Counted from the first letter of the stretch, positions 54,660 to 64,000 are shown. The stretch: DNA of 64,000 bases from Rhodoferax mekongensis (GCF_032191775.1 NZ_CP132507.1:2567001-2631000), one strand, 5' to 3'. Numbers and translations: made by a program. Notes: generated by a model not told the origin, from the letters alone.

Positions 54660-57600
54660 ATTCGTCGTGCCTCTACGGTTTCAGCTGCAGAGCGCTCAAT
54701 ACGTGTGGCGTTTTTGCCGTCAGACCACACAGGCTTGCCTGTTGCGAGGTGGAAACTACTTTCCGCACGTCCCATCTTCAGCATTTGCTCTGTCAGGCCC
54801 GGACGCCCTTTCACGAAGGGCTTGACTTGGCTTTGGGCATCGCCAATGGTGAAGGTGAACTGTGCCCTTGCTTCACGGGCGCCATCCGTCGCAATAATGA
54901 TGATTTTGAGTTCACCTGTAAAGTTGTTGGGAGCATCGACCTCAAACTTGCCGGCTTGGGCGTCGAAGGCAATCCACGGGGGAAGTGGAGAACCATCCAG
55001 CTGCATGGCCTTGAGCGACACCACAGCATCTGAGCGGGTATGACTGAAAGCGTCAAATGGCAGGGAGAACGAAGTCGTTCGGCCCGATAGCGCAAACTGG
55101 TTTGCAACGCCATTGAACACACTCAGCCTGGGCTCACTTGCAGACTCCAAAGCAGATTCCACTGCCACGCGGAAGCCTGAACTGCTGGTCAAGGTATCTG
55201 AAAACTCCCTGAATGCCACCGCAGCCAGCGGTGTACGCTCTATCAGCTGAGTCGCAGAATCAAAGCTGGCAACTTGCGGAGCGGGTGGCTCGGTAATGAT
55301 TGCAGGTGCAACTGGTATTGGAGTCGGCAGTGGTACGGGAGCAGGAGGCTGCGAAGCCGCTGGCGGCAATGGCTCTGCTTTCAGAGTTACGGTCGCCGTT
55401 GAAGTGTTGCCTTGCGCGTTGGATACCGAGTAGGTTATGGGAGACGGATCACCGGAGAAACCGGCCTCCGGTGTGAAAGTAATGCTACCGTTGGTTTGAA
55501 CTACCCAGACTCCTTGGCCCGCAACCACCAATGTCTTGCCACCATCAGTTGCATTGGCTGAGACAAACACAACGCTCAACGGTACGACTGCATCACCTCC
55601 GGTGTCATTGTCCAGAATGGAAATTGTTTTCGCACTACCCGGGGTGTAGCGCGCAGAATCAGCTTCCGCTTGCGGATTCAGATTATCGTTGTCCGCGGGA
55701 CCAACCGTCGGGATCGGGCTGCGGTTGTTCTCGTCGAAGATGTTGGTGCTGGTGCCATCGTCCTTGATGGTACCGGTGCCGGTAGCACCAGAGGTATTCG
55801 CGACTCCGCCTGATATCAGGCCGGTAGTCAAGGTAAAGTTTTCGCTGACCTCATAGTCAGAGTCTTGCGTAATGGCCGTGCGCACCAGGACACTCGTGGT
55901 GTTCGCCGCCAGCGTGATCCCACCACTGGCCCCCACCCAATGGTTGCCGTCAAAGTACTGAAGCGCACCTGAATTTCCGGTATCACTACCCACGGTCGCC
56001 GAACCCGAATTCAAAGTAGGAGTGAAACTGATTGTCGAAGAGCTGGGGTTACTCAGGCTGATCTCAAATACCGCATACGGCGAGGCCTCACTAACCGTCA
56101 CGCTGCTGACTGTGACGGTCGGCCTGTCGTCGTCGGAACCTCCCGCCCCGCTACCGTCATCAAGAATGGTGCCAGTTCCGGTGGCCCGGGTAAGGGTTGC
56201 TCCAGCGCTTGGATTACTCAACGTCACAGTAAATGCCTCAGAACCCTCGAAGACAACATCATTCGTGATTGCCACAGTAAACGTCTTGGAGTTTTCACCC
56301 GGCCCGAAGTTGAGCGAGCCGGAAACGGCGGTGAAATCCGTACCAGAGATGGCCGTTCCGCCCGACGTAGCGTAGTCCACATTCACTGAACTGAATGTAT
56401 TTCCGCTGCGGGTAGCAGTGAATGTGGCAGTTCCTGCCGCCTCGTTGACCGAAACGTCGTTAATGCTGAAAGTCGCGGGCCCGTCATCATCCAGAATGGT
56501 CGCGGTTCCGTCAAAAGTGGCCCCGCCGAGATTGGTAGCACGCAACTTGAACGATTCAGTGCTTTCAACGGTCGCATCATTTCTGAGTGCCACACGCGCT
56601 TGCAGGACCCCACTGGACGGCAGAGCGAGCGAACCGGTATAAGTCACCCAGCCGCTACCATCATTGATCTCGATGACATCACTCACATCATTGGTCCCCG
56701 CCACACCCAGGCTGGCGCTGCCAGTAGACACCAACACCAATGCGACCTGCTGCCCCGCCACACCCGTCACAGAGAAAGTCACGTAGTTGTCCGTGCCTTC
56801 GACAACGGCCACATCCCCGACGGAAATGGTCCGGTCGTCATCCAGTCCCGTCGTATTCGTGTTGACACTTAGAGTATTGCCGCTACCTGAGAACGTGCCG
56901 TCCTGTTTGACTCCAGTGCCATCGTCCATGATGGTTGCAACGCCAGTCACTGCACCCGCCCGACCTGACAAGGTGGCATTCAGTGTGTAGCTCTCCGCGC
57001 CCTCGTAAGGGCTGTCTTGCTCTGCAATGATGTCCACACGCACATAAACCTTGCCGAAAGCGTCGAATGTGGGCAAATTGCCGGCGCTGTAGTCCGCCCA
57101 GGTCTGTCCATCCCACACTTTGAGCGTCTGAAGGGCGTTGACATTGGCTTTGCCGGTTACGGTCCCGTTGCTGCTTTCATTTACCAAAGCCAGTGAGACA
57201 GTTTGTCCTGAATTGCCGCCCAACGTGAACACCGTGTAATTGGAAGCTTCGTTGACAACGGGCGAATCTATGTTCAAAGAACGGTCATCATCCAAGGCGG
57301 CGGGGTAACCGGTACCCGATATATCTGCATTGCCGGAAGTATTCGACTCCAGGAAGATCTGACCCGTTCCGTCGTCGTAAATACTGCCAATTCCGTAGGA
57401 GACATTGCTGTTACTGGCTTTGGTTACCGCCAAGTAAAAGGCCTCTTGCCCCTCGAACGTTCCGTCATTCGTAATGGCAGTGCGAACCAACAGAGTTGCA
57501 CTTGTCATGGTGATGTTGGAGGATGGTGTATAGCCTACCCAGGCAGAGCCATCGAAATACTCCAGCTCTGTGCCCGAAGGGGTGTTACCTGTGTCTGTCC

Positions 57601-60600
57601 CCACCGACGCGGTCTGACTGCCCAGCGCAAGTTGAATCACCTGGCCGGAGGCGCCAGTTACCGTGAATACGGCGTAAGGAGAGGCTTCGTTGACAGATAC
57701 GTTATTCACTGTAACCGGCCGGTCATCATCCAGGCTCGCGGGAAAGCCTGTACCTGAGGTGTCAGGATTTCCTGAAGTGTTTGACGCAAGAAACACATCA
57801 CCGGTCCCATCGTCCTTGATGTAGGAATTTCCAATGGTTGAGGTCCCGAATTTGTTGTTGGCTGTCAGCGTCAGGGACTCCAAACCTTCGAAGGCCGCAT
57901 CGTTGTACACCGCGGTGCGTACCAAAAGCGTCGCTCCCGGCATGGTCAGAGGGCCACCACCATAGGGCTGCCAGCTCGTACCATCGAAATATTCCAAATT
58001 GGGTGAAAAGTCAGCCGCCAGAGTCGCCGTGCCGCTGTTGATAGCCAGCGTCACTTGCTGCCCCGTCGCGCCCCCTACAGTGAAAAACACGTAGGGGGAG
58101 GCCTCGTTGACCGTCGTACCTGATACGGTAAGGGCGCGGTTATCGGCGGTCACGTTGATATCAAGGGTATCCAGATCCAGCAGTCCACCGGCATCCATAG
58201 TCTCCATGCTCAAGGTATCTGTGCCGCTGAAGCCGGCCGCACCGGTGTAGGTAAGAAAACCGAGAGCGGTATTGAGGTCAGCTTTGCTGCCAGACAAGGT
58301 CAGTGTTGCTGTTCCATTGCTTCCGGCTGACACGGACGTACCGCTGAGATTGCTCACAGAAATGGTGCCATTGCTCACGCTGAGCGTGATGGTCATGTTG
58401 CTGGTGTCATCTACATCTGCCATTGAGAGACCACTGATGGAGCCAGTCGCCCCTTCCGCAATACTGGGCGATGTACCCGGCAATGTGTTCACAGGTGCAT
58501 CATTGGCTCCCCGGATGGAAACCGTCAATGTGGCCGTTGAAGTCAAGCTGCCATCTGACACTGTGTAGGTAAACGTGTCGGTCAGTGGAGTGCTTCCTAC
58601 AGCCAAGGCTTGAACAGAACTGTTGCTGTTGTTAACCGTGTAGGTGTAGCTTCCGTCACTGTTGAGGGTGATTGATCCATACGAACCGGCTTTGGCCTGA
58701 CCTACGGTGCCCCCTGATATTGCGGATACCGTGAGCGTGTTTCCGTCAGGGTCCGAATCGTTGGTCAAGACATTACCGCTGGGGTTGATTCCCGCCAAAC
58801 CATTCGCGTAACCGCCAGCCTCATATGCCTGTGCTGTATCAGCAACCCCGACCGGTGCATCGTTGACGCCAGACATAGTCAGTGTCAGGGTGGAAGATGC
58901 ACTGGTAGTGCCGTTCGTCATCGTGTAACCCACCACCGGAATGGCACCTGTGTAGTTTGCGGCGGGCGCGAAACTGTAGCTTCCATCGGAATTGATGGTG
59001 AGCGTACCCACACCACTGATCGTCATGGGGGTCCCCAGAGTGCCGCTGCTTCCACCCCATGTGAACGCCGTGATGGACTTCGTGCCCGAGCTCGCTGTGT
59101 CGTTGGCAAGTAATCCCGTCGCTGCGTTTCTGCTCAGCGTCGTGTCCTCCGTCACCGTGGCGGCATCGGTGCTGGCGACCACTGCGCCGCTGGCTGACGA
59201 TTGGGCATAGATGGTCAGCGTAGACGCGGATGTCACACCGCCGGCGTCCTGCATCTTGTAACTAAACGCGTCGGCACCCGAAACACCACCGGAGGCGTTT
59301 ACGTCTGAGGTATAGGTGTAACTTCCGTCGGCGTTGATTTGCAAGGTTCCATATTTGCCGGTTACGGTCGAGCCCGCTAGGGCAGTGAAAGTGATCGTCC
59401 CCGAGGGCGCACTCGTAACCGACTGATCGAGGGTCACGATCAGGTTGCCACCACTGCTGGTCACGTCCAACACCTTGGAGCCCGGAGGAATGTTGGTGCC
59501 TGAAACGGTCATGCCGGCCGCAATTTCCCCCGAAGTTCCACTCAGCGTCACCGTGGACTTGGTGATCGTTGTGGAACTTGTGATGGAAGCTTCCTTCGAC
59601 GTTCCTGTGATATTCGAGTTGTCTGCAACGTCGTTAGTCGCAAACACCAGCGTCTGGGTAGACAAGGTGATAGCCGTGGTTCCGTATTTGGCTACGGTTC
59701 CACTCAGCCCGATCGCAAAGGTTCCGTCTGCATTGGTCGCTTTGGAGGTCACCGTGATCTTGGCATCACCGCTCGTGAGCAAGTGGTAGTAACGGGCGGG
59801 ACTTGCGCTGGTTTGGAAGTAGACAAAATCACCCACCGCAACGCCGTTGAAAAAGCTGTTGTTGGAAGCGGCAAAGGCCAGTGACGTGCTGGAGCCCCCT
59901 GCAGCGTAGCTCACATAGGTGCCGGTCGCTTCCAACCCCACCAGCGACTTGGTTTCGCCATTGGTATCAACGTCGGTGTCATTGGTGAGCACATTGCCGG
60001 TCAGAGTGACGTTGCTCGTGGTGCTGATAGTGAAACGATTGAAGTCCGGATTGGCGAACGGCGCATCATTGGTACCGGTAATGGTCACCGCCAAAGTGCT
60101 GCTGGACCGGAGTCCGCCACCATCTTCCATCGTGTAACCGAAATGGTCTGTCAGCGTGTTGGAGGTCAAGCGCAAAGCCTGCACCGCCGGATTGGTATCG
60201 TCCACCACATAGTTGTAGCTACCGTCGGCATTGATGGTGAGAGTTCCGTATCGCCCCACCACGGTAAACGGGCCGGTTCCGGAGGTCGCGCCGGTGCCGG
60301 TCGCACCCACCACGGTTTGGCTGTCCCCACTATCGGGATCGGTGTCATTGCTCAGGACATTCCCCGTGGCGTTGCTGCCCGCAACCCCGTACCCTGATTC
60401 GACCGCTGCGACCGCGCCACTGGAGCTGGACGTGTCCGCCAATGCGACAGGTGCGCTATTTACATTGGTCACATTGAATGTGATCGTGTTGGGTGACGCA
60501 TCCAGATCGGCGCCGCCATTGGCGGTGCCGCCGTTATCGCGGACTTGAAACGTAAAACTTGCGTATCCTGCGCCGTTGGCATTCGCCGCGGATATGTATT

Positions 60601-62524
60601 TCAACTTGCTCAGGTCGGCCAGAGAGATTTCTTGTCCTGCGGTCACGGCTACACCGTTGAGCGTCAAGGAACCGGCACCCGGCAAGGTGGTGATCATGAC
60701 CGATGAAAGTGTATTGGCGGGACTGTCATCGGGGTCAGCAAATCCAAAATCACCCGCACCAAAGGTATAGGCAATCCCCTCTCTTGTAGTGATCGTCTTG
60801 TCTGTCCCCGAGGGGGCATCATTCACGGGGGTCACAACGAGAGAGAGTGACGCGGTGGCTATGCCTCCGTGGCCATCAGAGATGGTATAGCTCACCACCG
60901 GAATGGGGCCAGTGTATCCCTGAGTAGGAACAAAGGAGTAACTGCCATCCGCATTCACCGTGATACTGCCGCCTGTCACCGGCAATGCAGATCCGACCGT
61001 TCCACTCACTCCATTGACTGAAAAGGACGTCACAGTGAGCGGGTCATGGTTGGGGTCTGTATCGTTAGCCAGAAGCCCATTGGCAGCGCTGACTGTCAGT
61101 GTCTGGTCTTCGATCACGGTGCCGATGTCGTTGGCTGGTGTCGGACCGCTGTTGGGAACGATGAGGCTATTGATGGCGGAGTCCACCCGATCGGAAGACG
61201 ACCCGACGTTGGCCACATACACATTACCCAAGGCACCGTCCTTGGAATTGTTGATATTGAATTGGGTCCTGTTGGTCTGGATTTGCGAATCGAACCATGA
61301 CTGATCCACTACCAACAAGAAACCCCGGTTGTCGCTGGAGTTACTGTCGCCGTCCATGTTGCCGTCAGCCTGCGCAATGGTAAGACTGGTAAACGCCGCC
61401 TTGCCACCGAAACTGCCGCCCACATCGGTCCAGAAATAGAAACCTTTGACGTCGCCATTGGCCTTGATGGGGCGACTGATCCAACCGTGGTAAGTGGTGC
61501 CACCGATGACGATGGATGTTGCCGATACGTCGTTGCCACTGAAATTCTGGTTGTTTGTTCCATCCAGAACCTGCACCGCTCCCAGGCTGTTATTCGAATT
61601 GAAGTAGTGCAAGTTCTGCTCTTTGTCAGCCCAGCGCTCAGTGTTATCAATGGCCCCGTTATTGTTCAGGTCATACACCATCTCATAGGCGTTGCTGAAA
61701 TTGAAATTCGCAAACTCAGCCTGTACGTCTTGCCCATCGATGGACAGGGTTCCGTGATCGTCTTGTTGGGACAAATAGGACAGTGTCTGGGTGTCAACCC
61801 CGTCAACAACGACACGCGAAAACATTTCGCCCTCGTCACCCGGTGTGTCAGACTCGGGATTCAAGGTCGAATCCATGTAGTGGCCCCACTCTTCCACCAG
61901 CACTTTGGTGATGGATGCAGCGTCGGCCGCTGCGGTGCCGGTGGCCGGATTCCCCGACAACCAATCGGCGTTTATAAAGATGGTGGGAGTTTCATCCACA
62001 CCAACCAGGGCAAACGCCCCCTTTGCACCGCCCATGTCTTGCGCACTCCGCAACTCCACACGAACTGGCGAGTCCATGGAGTCCATGTTCTTGATAAATT
62101 GATCAAAAGCGGTGGTCCATTGGACCGACGGCGCACCCGATGAACCGCCGTTAAACAGTGCGAACAATTGCTCTTTGGCATCACCACGGCTGATGAAGTC
62201 AGTGACCAGCCTCTCTGCAGTAGCCTGGGCTGCGAGCAAATTGGGAGCTACCACCGACTTGTCTGCCAGCGCGAAGCTGATCAACGGTGCGTTCACACCT
62301 GTCACCTCGCTCATGGATGCGAAATCCGCGACGGCGGCGCCGTCAAACACAAACCGCTGCTCCAGGACCATGGAACGAAAGCCACTGAAAGCGGGCACTC
62401 CCGTCACATTTGGCGATGCGGCGCAGACGCTGCTGCCACTCTTGCCTTTCGAACGAGCCGACTCAGGCGTCGCCACAAACGTTTGAGTGATGGCATTCCA
62501 AATGCTCTGATAAATGCGGTTCAT
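54656..62524 (-). CDS. Giant surface protein with VCBS/cadherin-like and Calx-beta repeats
   Basis: This 2622-residue protein starts MNRIYQSIWNAITQTFVATP, an extended-signal-peptide-like N-terminus, and has MVLEQRFVFDGAA at 52-64, similar to the LEPR-type motif of large exported adhesins. A domain with VEEWGHYMDST (Glu211, Glu212, His215) comes next. Cadherin/VCBS-like repeats occupy about 460-1470, marked by NADGSY and NSDGSY. Six Calx-beta-like repeats lie at about 1468-2265, marked by VNEASPYAVF and DDG. A proline-rich linker near 2390-2420 and a dystroglycan-cadherin-like domain near 2520-2550 end it. No RTX nonapeptides are seen. GGAG precedes ATG 62524. It is probably an exported adhesin. 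Confidence 0.9.
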   Translation of the reverse strand: MNRIYQSIWNAITQTFVATPESARSKGKSGSSVCAASPNVTGVPAFSGFRSMVLEQRFVFDGAAVADFASMSEVTGVNAPLISFALADKSVVAPNLLAAQATAERLVTDFISRGDAKEQLFALFNGGSSGAPSVQWTTAFDQFIKNMDSMDSPVRVELRSAQDMGGAKGAFALVGVDETPTIFINADWLSGNPATGTAAADAASITKVLVEEWGHYMDSTLNPESDTPGDEGEMFSRVVVDGVDTQTLSYLSQQDDHGTLSIDGQDVQAEFANFNFSNAYEMVYDLNNNGAIDNTERWADKEQNLHYFNSNNSLGAVQVLDGTNNQNFSGNDVSATSIVIGGTTYHGWISRPIKANGDVKGFYFWTDVGGSFGGKAAFTSLTIAQADGNMDGDSNSSDNRGFLLVVDQSWFDSQIQTNRTQFNINNSKDGALGNVYVANVGSSSDRVDSAINSLIVPNSGPTPANDIGTVIEDQTLTVSAANGLLANDTDPNHDPLTVTSFSVNGVSGTVGSALPVTGGSITVNADGSYSFVPTQGYTGPIPVVSYTISDGHGGIATASLSLVVTPVNDAPSGTDKTITTREGIAYTFGAGDFGFADPDDSPANTLSSVMITTLPGAGSLTLNGVAVTAGQEISLADLSKLKYISAANANGAGYASFTFQVRDNGGTANGGADLDASPNTITFNVTNVNSAPVALADTSSSSGAVAAVESGYGVAGSNATGNVLSNDTDPDSGDSQTVVGATGTGATSGTGPFTVVGRYGTLTINADGSYNYVVDDTNPAVQALRLTSNTLTDHFGYTMEDGGGLRSSSTLAVTITGTNDAPFANPDFNRFTISTTSNVTLTGNVLTNDTDVDTNGETKSLVGLEATGTYVSYAAGGSSTSLAFAASNNSFFNGVAVGDFVYFQTSASPARYYHLLTSGDAKITVTSKATNADGTFAIGLSGTVAKYGTTAITLSTQTLVFATNDVADNSNITGTSKEASITSSTTITKSTVTLSGTSGEIAAGMTVSGTNIPPGSKVLDVTSSGGNLIVTLDQSVTSAPSGTITFTALAGSTVTGKYGTLQINADGSYTYTSDVNASGGVSGADAFSYKMQDAGGVTSASTLTIYAQSSASGAVVASTDAATVTEDTTLSRNAATGLLANDTASSGTKSITAFTWGGSSGTLGTPMTISGVGTLTINSDGSYSFAPAANYTGAIPVVGYTMTNGTTSASSTLTLTMSGVNDAPVGVADTAQAYEAGGYANGLAGINPSGNVLTNDSDPDGNTLTVSAISGGTVGQAKAGSYGSITLNSDGSYTYTVNNSNSSVQALAVGSTPLTDTFTYTVSDGSLTSTATLTVSIRGANDAPVNTLPGTSPSIAEGATGSISGLSMADVDDTSNMTITLSVSNGTISVSNLSGTSVSAGSNGTATLTLSGSKADLNTALGFLTYTGAAGFSGTDTLSMETMDAGGLLDLDTLDINVTADNRALTVSGTTVNEASPYVFFTVGGATGQQVTLAINSGTATLAADFSPNLEYFDGTSWQPYGGGPLTMPGATLLVRTAVYNDAAFEGLESLTLTANNKFGTSTIGNSYIKDDGTGDVFLASNTSGNPDTSGTGFPASLDDDRPVTVNNVSVNEASPYAVFTVTGASGQVIQLALGSQTASVGTDTGNTPSGTELEYFDGSAWVGYTPSSNITMTSATLLVRTAITNDGTFEGQEAFYLAVTKASNSNVSYGIGSIYDDGTGQIFLESNTSGNADISGTGYPAALDDDRSLNIDSPVVNEASNYTVFTLGGNSGQTVSLALVNESSNGTVTGKANVNALQTLKVWDGQTWADYSAGNLPTFDAFGKVYVRVDIIAEQDSPYEGAESYTLNATLSGRAGAVTGVATIMDDGTGVKQDGTFSGSGNTLSVNTNTTGLDDDRTISVGDVAVVEGTDNYVTFSVTGVAGQQVALVLVSTGSASLGVAGTNDVSDVIEINDGSGWVTYTGSLALPSSGVLQARVALRNDATVESTESFKLRATNLGGATFDGTATILDDDGPATFSINDVSVNEAAGTATFTATRSGNTFSSVNVDYATSGGTAISGTDFTAVSGSLNFGPGENSKTFTVAITNDVVFEGSEAFTVTLSNPSAGATLTRATGTGTILDDGSGAGGSDDDRPTVTVSSVTVSEASPYAVFEISLSNPSSSTISFTPTLNSGSATVGSDTGNSGALQYFDGNHWVGASGGITLAANTTSVLVRTAITQDSDYEVSENFTLTTGLISGGVANTSGATGTGTIKDDGTSTNIFDENNRSPIPTVGPADNDNLNPQAEADSARYTPGSAKTISILDNDTGGDAVVPLSVVFVSANATDGGKTLVVAGQGVWVVQTNGSITFTPEAGFSGDPSPITYSVSNAQGNTSTATVTLKAEPLPPAASQPPAPVPLPTPIPVAPAIITEPPAPQVASFDSATQLIERTPLAAVAFREFSDTLTSSSGFRVAVESALESASEPRLSVFNGVANQFALSGRTTSFSLPFDAFSHTRSDAVVSLKAMQLDGSPLPPWIAFDAQAGKFEVDAPNNFTGELKIIIIATDGAREARAQFTFTIGDAQSQVKPFVKGRPGLTEQMLKMGRAESSFHLATGKPVWSDGKNATRIERSAAETVEARRI

Positions 62525-62551
62525 GATGTCTCCGTCAATCGGAAAATAAGT

Positions 62552-62562
62552 GGGGGGGGGGG
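62552..62562. repeat. C11 homopolymer between adaptor and giant gene
   Basis: Eleven identical bases (G on the plus strand, C on the transcribed minus strand) lie 28-38 bases upstream of the start codon of the giant gene, in the 58-base gap after the adaptor gene. Length and place fit a slippage-prone switch that affects expression. Confidence 0.97.
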
Positions 62563-62582
62563 ACTAGGGCTGGCGGCGATGT

Positions 62583-63356
62583 CTAACGTTGCGGCGGATT
62601 GGCACTGACTCTGCCACTCATTCCCGCGATGAGCTCTGGAAATCTGCCATCAATTGCCGCTGCTACCTTGATAGACTGACTCACAGGATCAACCCTTGCG
62701 CCTATACGGATGTACTTTGCAGGGTATGTCTTGCGGGTTTCGTCAATGTCGACTTTCAGACTCCCACCGGCACGCAACCACCCCAGCCAAGCCGAAGGAA
62801 CCAGAAACTCCAATTCAAGAACGCTGTCATCCAGGATGTCCATGAGCGGCTGACCCGCTTGCACGAATTGCTGCTCGCGCACCTTTTGCTCAGCCACGCG
62901 ACCGCCGTAAGGTGCAATGACATGGCATTTGGAAAGCATGGCCTTCTGGGTGCTGACTTCCGCGTTGGCTTTATTCACTGCTGAAGCGGACAGCTCCATG
63001 TCCAATTGGCCTACGGCATTGAGTTGCAACAAGCGCTTGTTGGATTGCAGGGTTTGTTCAGCACCGTCCAACTCGGCTTGCGCTTTCTTCAGCTGGGCCT
63101 GGGGAAGCGTGCAATCAAAACTAACAAGGACCTGACCAGCCCTGAAGGCTCCGCCCTCTGGAACATGGACATTGCTCACCTTTGCAGGAAGCTCTGCAGC
63201 CAAGGTCGTAAAGCGCCTGGGCATCAGCTGTGCGCGGATTTCCTGCCGTTCCACGGCGGGGCGAGCAGGCGCCGGTGGCGGGACCTGTGCGGATACTGAG
63301 ACGCATGCTGAAACGCCCAGCCACAACACGGTCAGAGACTTGAGGGTGACTCTCAT
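62583..63356 (-). CDS. Periplasmic adaptor protein (HlyD/RND type)
   Basis: This 257-residue membrane fusion protein has a signal-like N-terminus MRVTLKSLTVLWLGVSACVS, a lipoyl half-motif VHVPEGGAFRAGQVLVSFDC, and a coiled-coil hairpin at about 80-135. The second half-motif HVIAPYGGRVAEQKVREQQ and a short barrel domain follow. It is short for the family and lacks a long membrane-proximal domain. ATG 63356 overlaps the stop of the TolC-like gene by four bases, so the outer membrane and adaptor proteins are made together. Confidence 0.85.
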   Translation of the reverse strand: MRVTLKSLTVLWLGVSACVSVSAQVPPPAPARPAVERQEIRAQLMPRRFTTLAAELPAKVSNVHVPEGGAFRAGQVLVSFDCTLPQAQLKKAQAELDGAEQTLQSNKRLLQLNAVGQLDMELSASAVNKANAEVSTQKAMLSKCHVIAPYGGRVAEQKVREQQFVQAGQPLMDILDDSVLELEFLVPSAWLGWLRAGGSLKVDIDETRKTYPAKYIRIGARVDPVSQSIKVAAAIDGRFPELIAGMSGRVSANPPQR

Positions 63357-64000
63357 GGCTTTTCGGCTCCGGAGAGAAGTGGCGCCCAAGGCTGGCGGTT
63401 ATTCATGGAAATTTGTTGCGTCAACTCCTTCAATTTCAGAGCATCAGTGCTTCCCAGACGAGGCTCGAGCCCCAGATTTGCGATCAAACGGTTCTCTGCC
63501 ACATTGACCTGGGCGAGAGCCTGGTAACGGCGAAGCAGACTCAGAATCGCAGCGGTGTCGTTCGCCACTTCATCCAGTTTGCTTTGTGCTTGGGCGTTGG
63601 CACGACTACGTACCAAAGACGCAATACGCACATCCGTTTCGTACACACTGTCCGCTCGTAGGAACTGCTTGCGCGCGTTGATCAATTGCAGACGAGCGAG
63701 ATGCAATTGCGTAATCACGGCCATTTGGGAAGCAACCCGGCGTTGATCGGCCAATTTCACCCCCGCCTCCGCCAGCTTGGTCTGGGTAGGAGCCGTCAGA
63801 ATGTTGAATAGATTGAATGAAAGCTGTAAACCAGCTTCATTCCAGTTGTTGTGGACGAGGTACTGGTCAGCGTCGTATTTGAAGCCGTAGTTAAAGTTCA
63901 AGTTTGGAAACATGCGGGCCATGGTTTTCTGCACTTCTTGCCTGGCAATTCGGCTGTTGTAGTGCTGCTCACGCAGGTCAGCGTTGTTCTCCAGCGCGAA
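63353..64000 (-). CDS. TolC-family outer membrane protein (5' end outside window)
   Basis: The visible 216 codons encode the C-terminal part of an outer membrane efflux protein. Signs are REQHYNSRIARQEVQKTMAR, FNYGFKYDADQYLVHNN, a beta-strand block LQLSFNLFNILTAPTQ, then long Ala/Gln-rich helices (LAEAGVKLADQRRVASQMAV, AILSLLRRYQALAQVNVAEN). The reading frame runs off base 64000, so the N-terminus with the signal peptide is missing. It is the most upstream gene seen in the export cassette; more genes, possibly an ATPase, may lie beyond the window. Confidence 0.85.
   Translation of the reverse strand, partial: FALENNADLREQHYNSRIARQEVQKTMARMFPNLNFNYGFKYDADQYLVHNNWNEAGLQLSFNLFNILTAPTQTKLAEAGVKLADQRRVASQMAVITQLHLARLQLINARKQFLRADSVYETDVRIASLVRSRANAQAQSKLDEVANDTAAILSLLRRYQALAQVNVAENRLIANLGLEPRLGSTDALKLKELTQQISMNNRQPWAPLLSGAEKP

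Noticed and set aside
54656..62524. Repeated DNA in the giant gene as a possible CRISPR array
   Set aside because: The repeats are long, diverged and protein-level (VCBS and Calx-beta). There is no short identical repeat with regular spacers and no cas gene.

Overview
The window is about 64 kb of a betaproteobacterial chromosome. It most resembles Burkholderiales, probably Comamonadaceae close to Rhodoferax. This rests on gene order (the rng-maf-rlmH-rsfS-nadD-hemF-purD-yebC block and tolB-pal-cpoB), on dense coding with ATGA/GTGA-type overlaps, on a ribosome silencing factor with a Lys/Ala-rich tail, and on five copies of a roughly 40-45 bp interspersed hairpin element that I associate from memory with this family. 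No database search was possible. All assignments come from reading motifs and context.

Layout. 1-10.7 kb: the N-terminal part of smc, an orphan Hpt protein, then a plus-strand run of lysine/diaminopimelate genes (dapC, dapD, dapE) with a PilU-type pilus ATPase between dapD and dapE, followed by prmB and a YheS-like ABC-F protein. 10.7-11 kb: a terminator and two tandem tRNA-Lys genes (CTT and TTT). 11-14.4 kb: tcdA and the Tol-Pal genes cpoB, pal and tolB, without tolQRA beside them.

14.4-39.1 kb: a large surface-glycan locus between tolB and rng. Its left arm is mostly plus strand: core-type glycosyltransferase, msbA, deacetylase, a GDPD-like/HAD/nucleotidyltransferase/cupin/nucleotidyltransferase module, and WavE. 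Its right arm is minus strand: ugd, uxs, a DUF268 protein, GT11 and GT10 fucosyltransferase-like genes, two GT2 genes, rfbF-rfbG-epimerase-C-methyltransferase-reductase for a CDP-linked and probably branched deoxysugar, a CmcI-like gene, and an 823-residue double glycosyltransferase. No flippase (wzx) or polymerase (wzy) is visible in the window.

39.1-51.1 kb: the housekeeping block rng to yebC, divergent from a HerA-like ATPase (yjgR), then upp, a cytosine-deaminase-like amidohydrolase and a nitrilase-family amidase, which suggests pyrimidine or related salvage.

51.2-64 kb: a minus-strand cassette of TolC-type outer membrane protein, HlyD-type adaptor, a 2622-residue cadherin/VCBS/Calx-beta surface protein, an adaptor with a GAF-like N-terminus, and a site-2-protease-like membrane protein fused to a HlyD-like region. 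No ABC ATPase is visible in the cassette, so it may be a non-canonical export or surface-display system. An 11-base homopolymer sits just upstream of the giant gene, and a 10-base homopolymer lies inside the double glycosyltransferase. Both suggest phase-variable surface properties.
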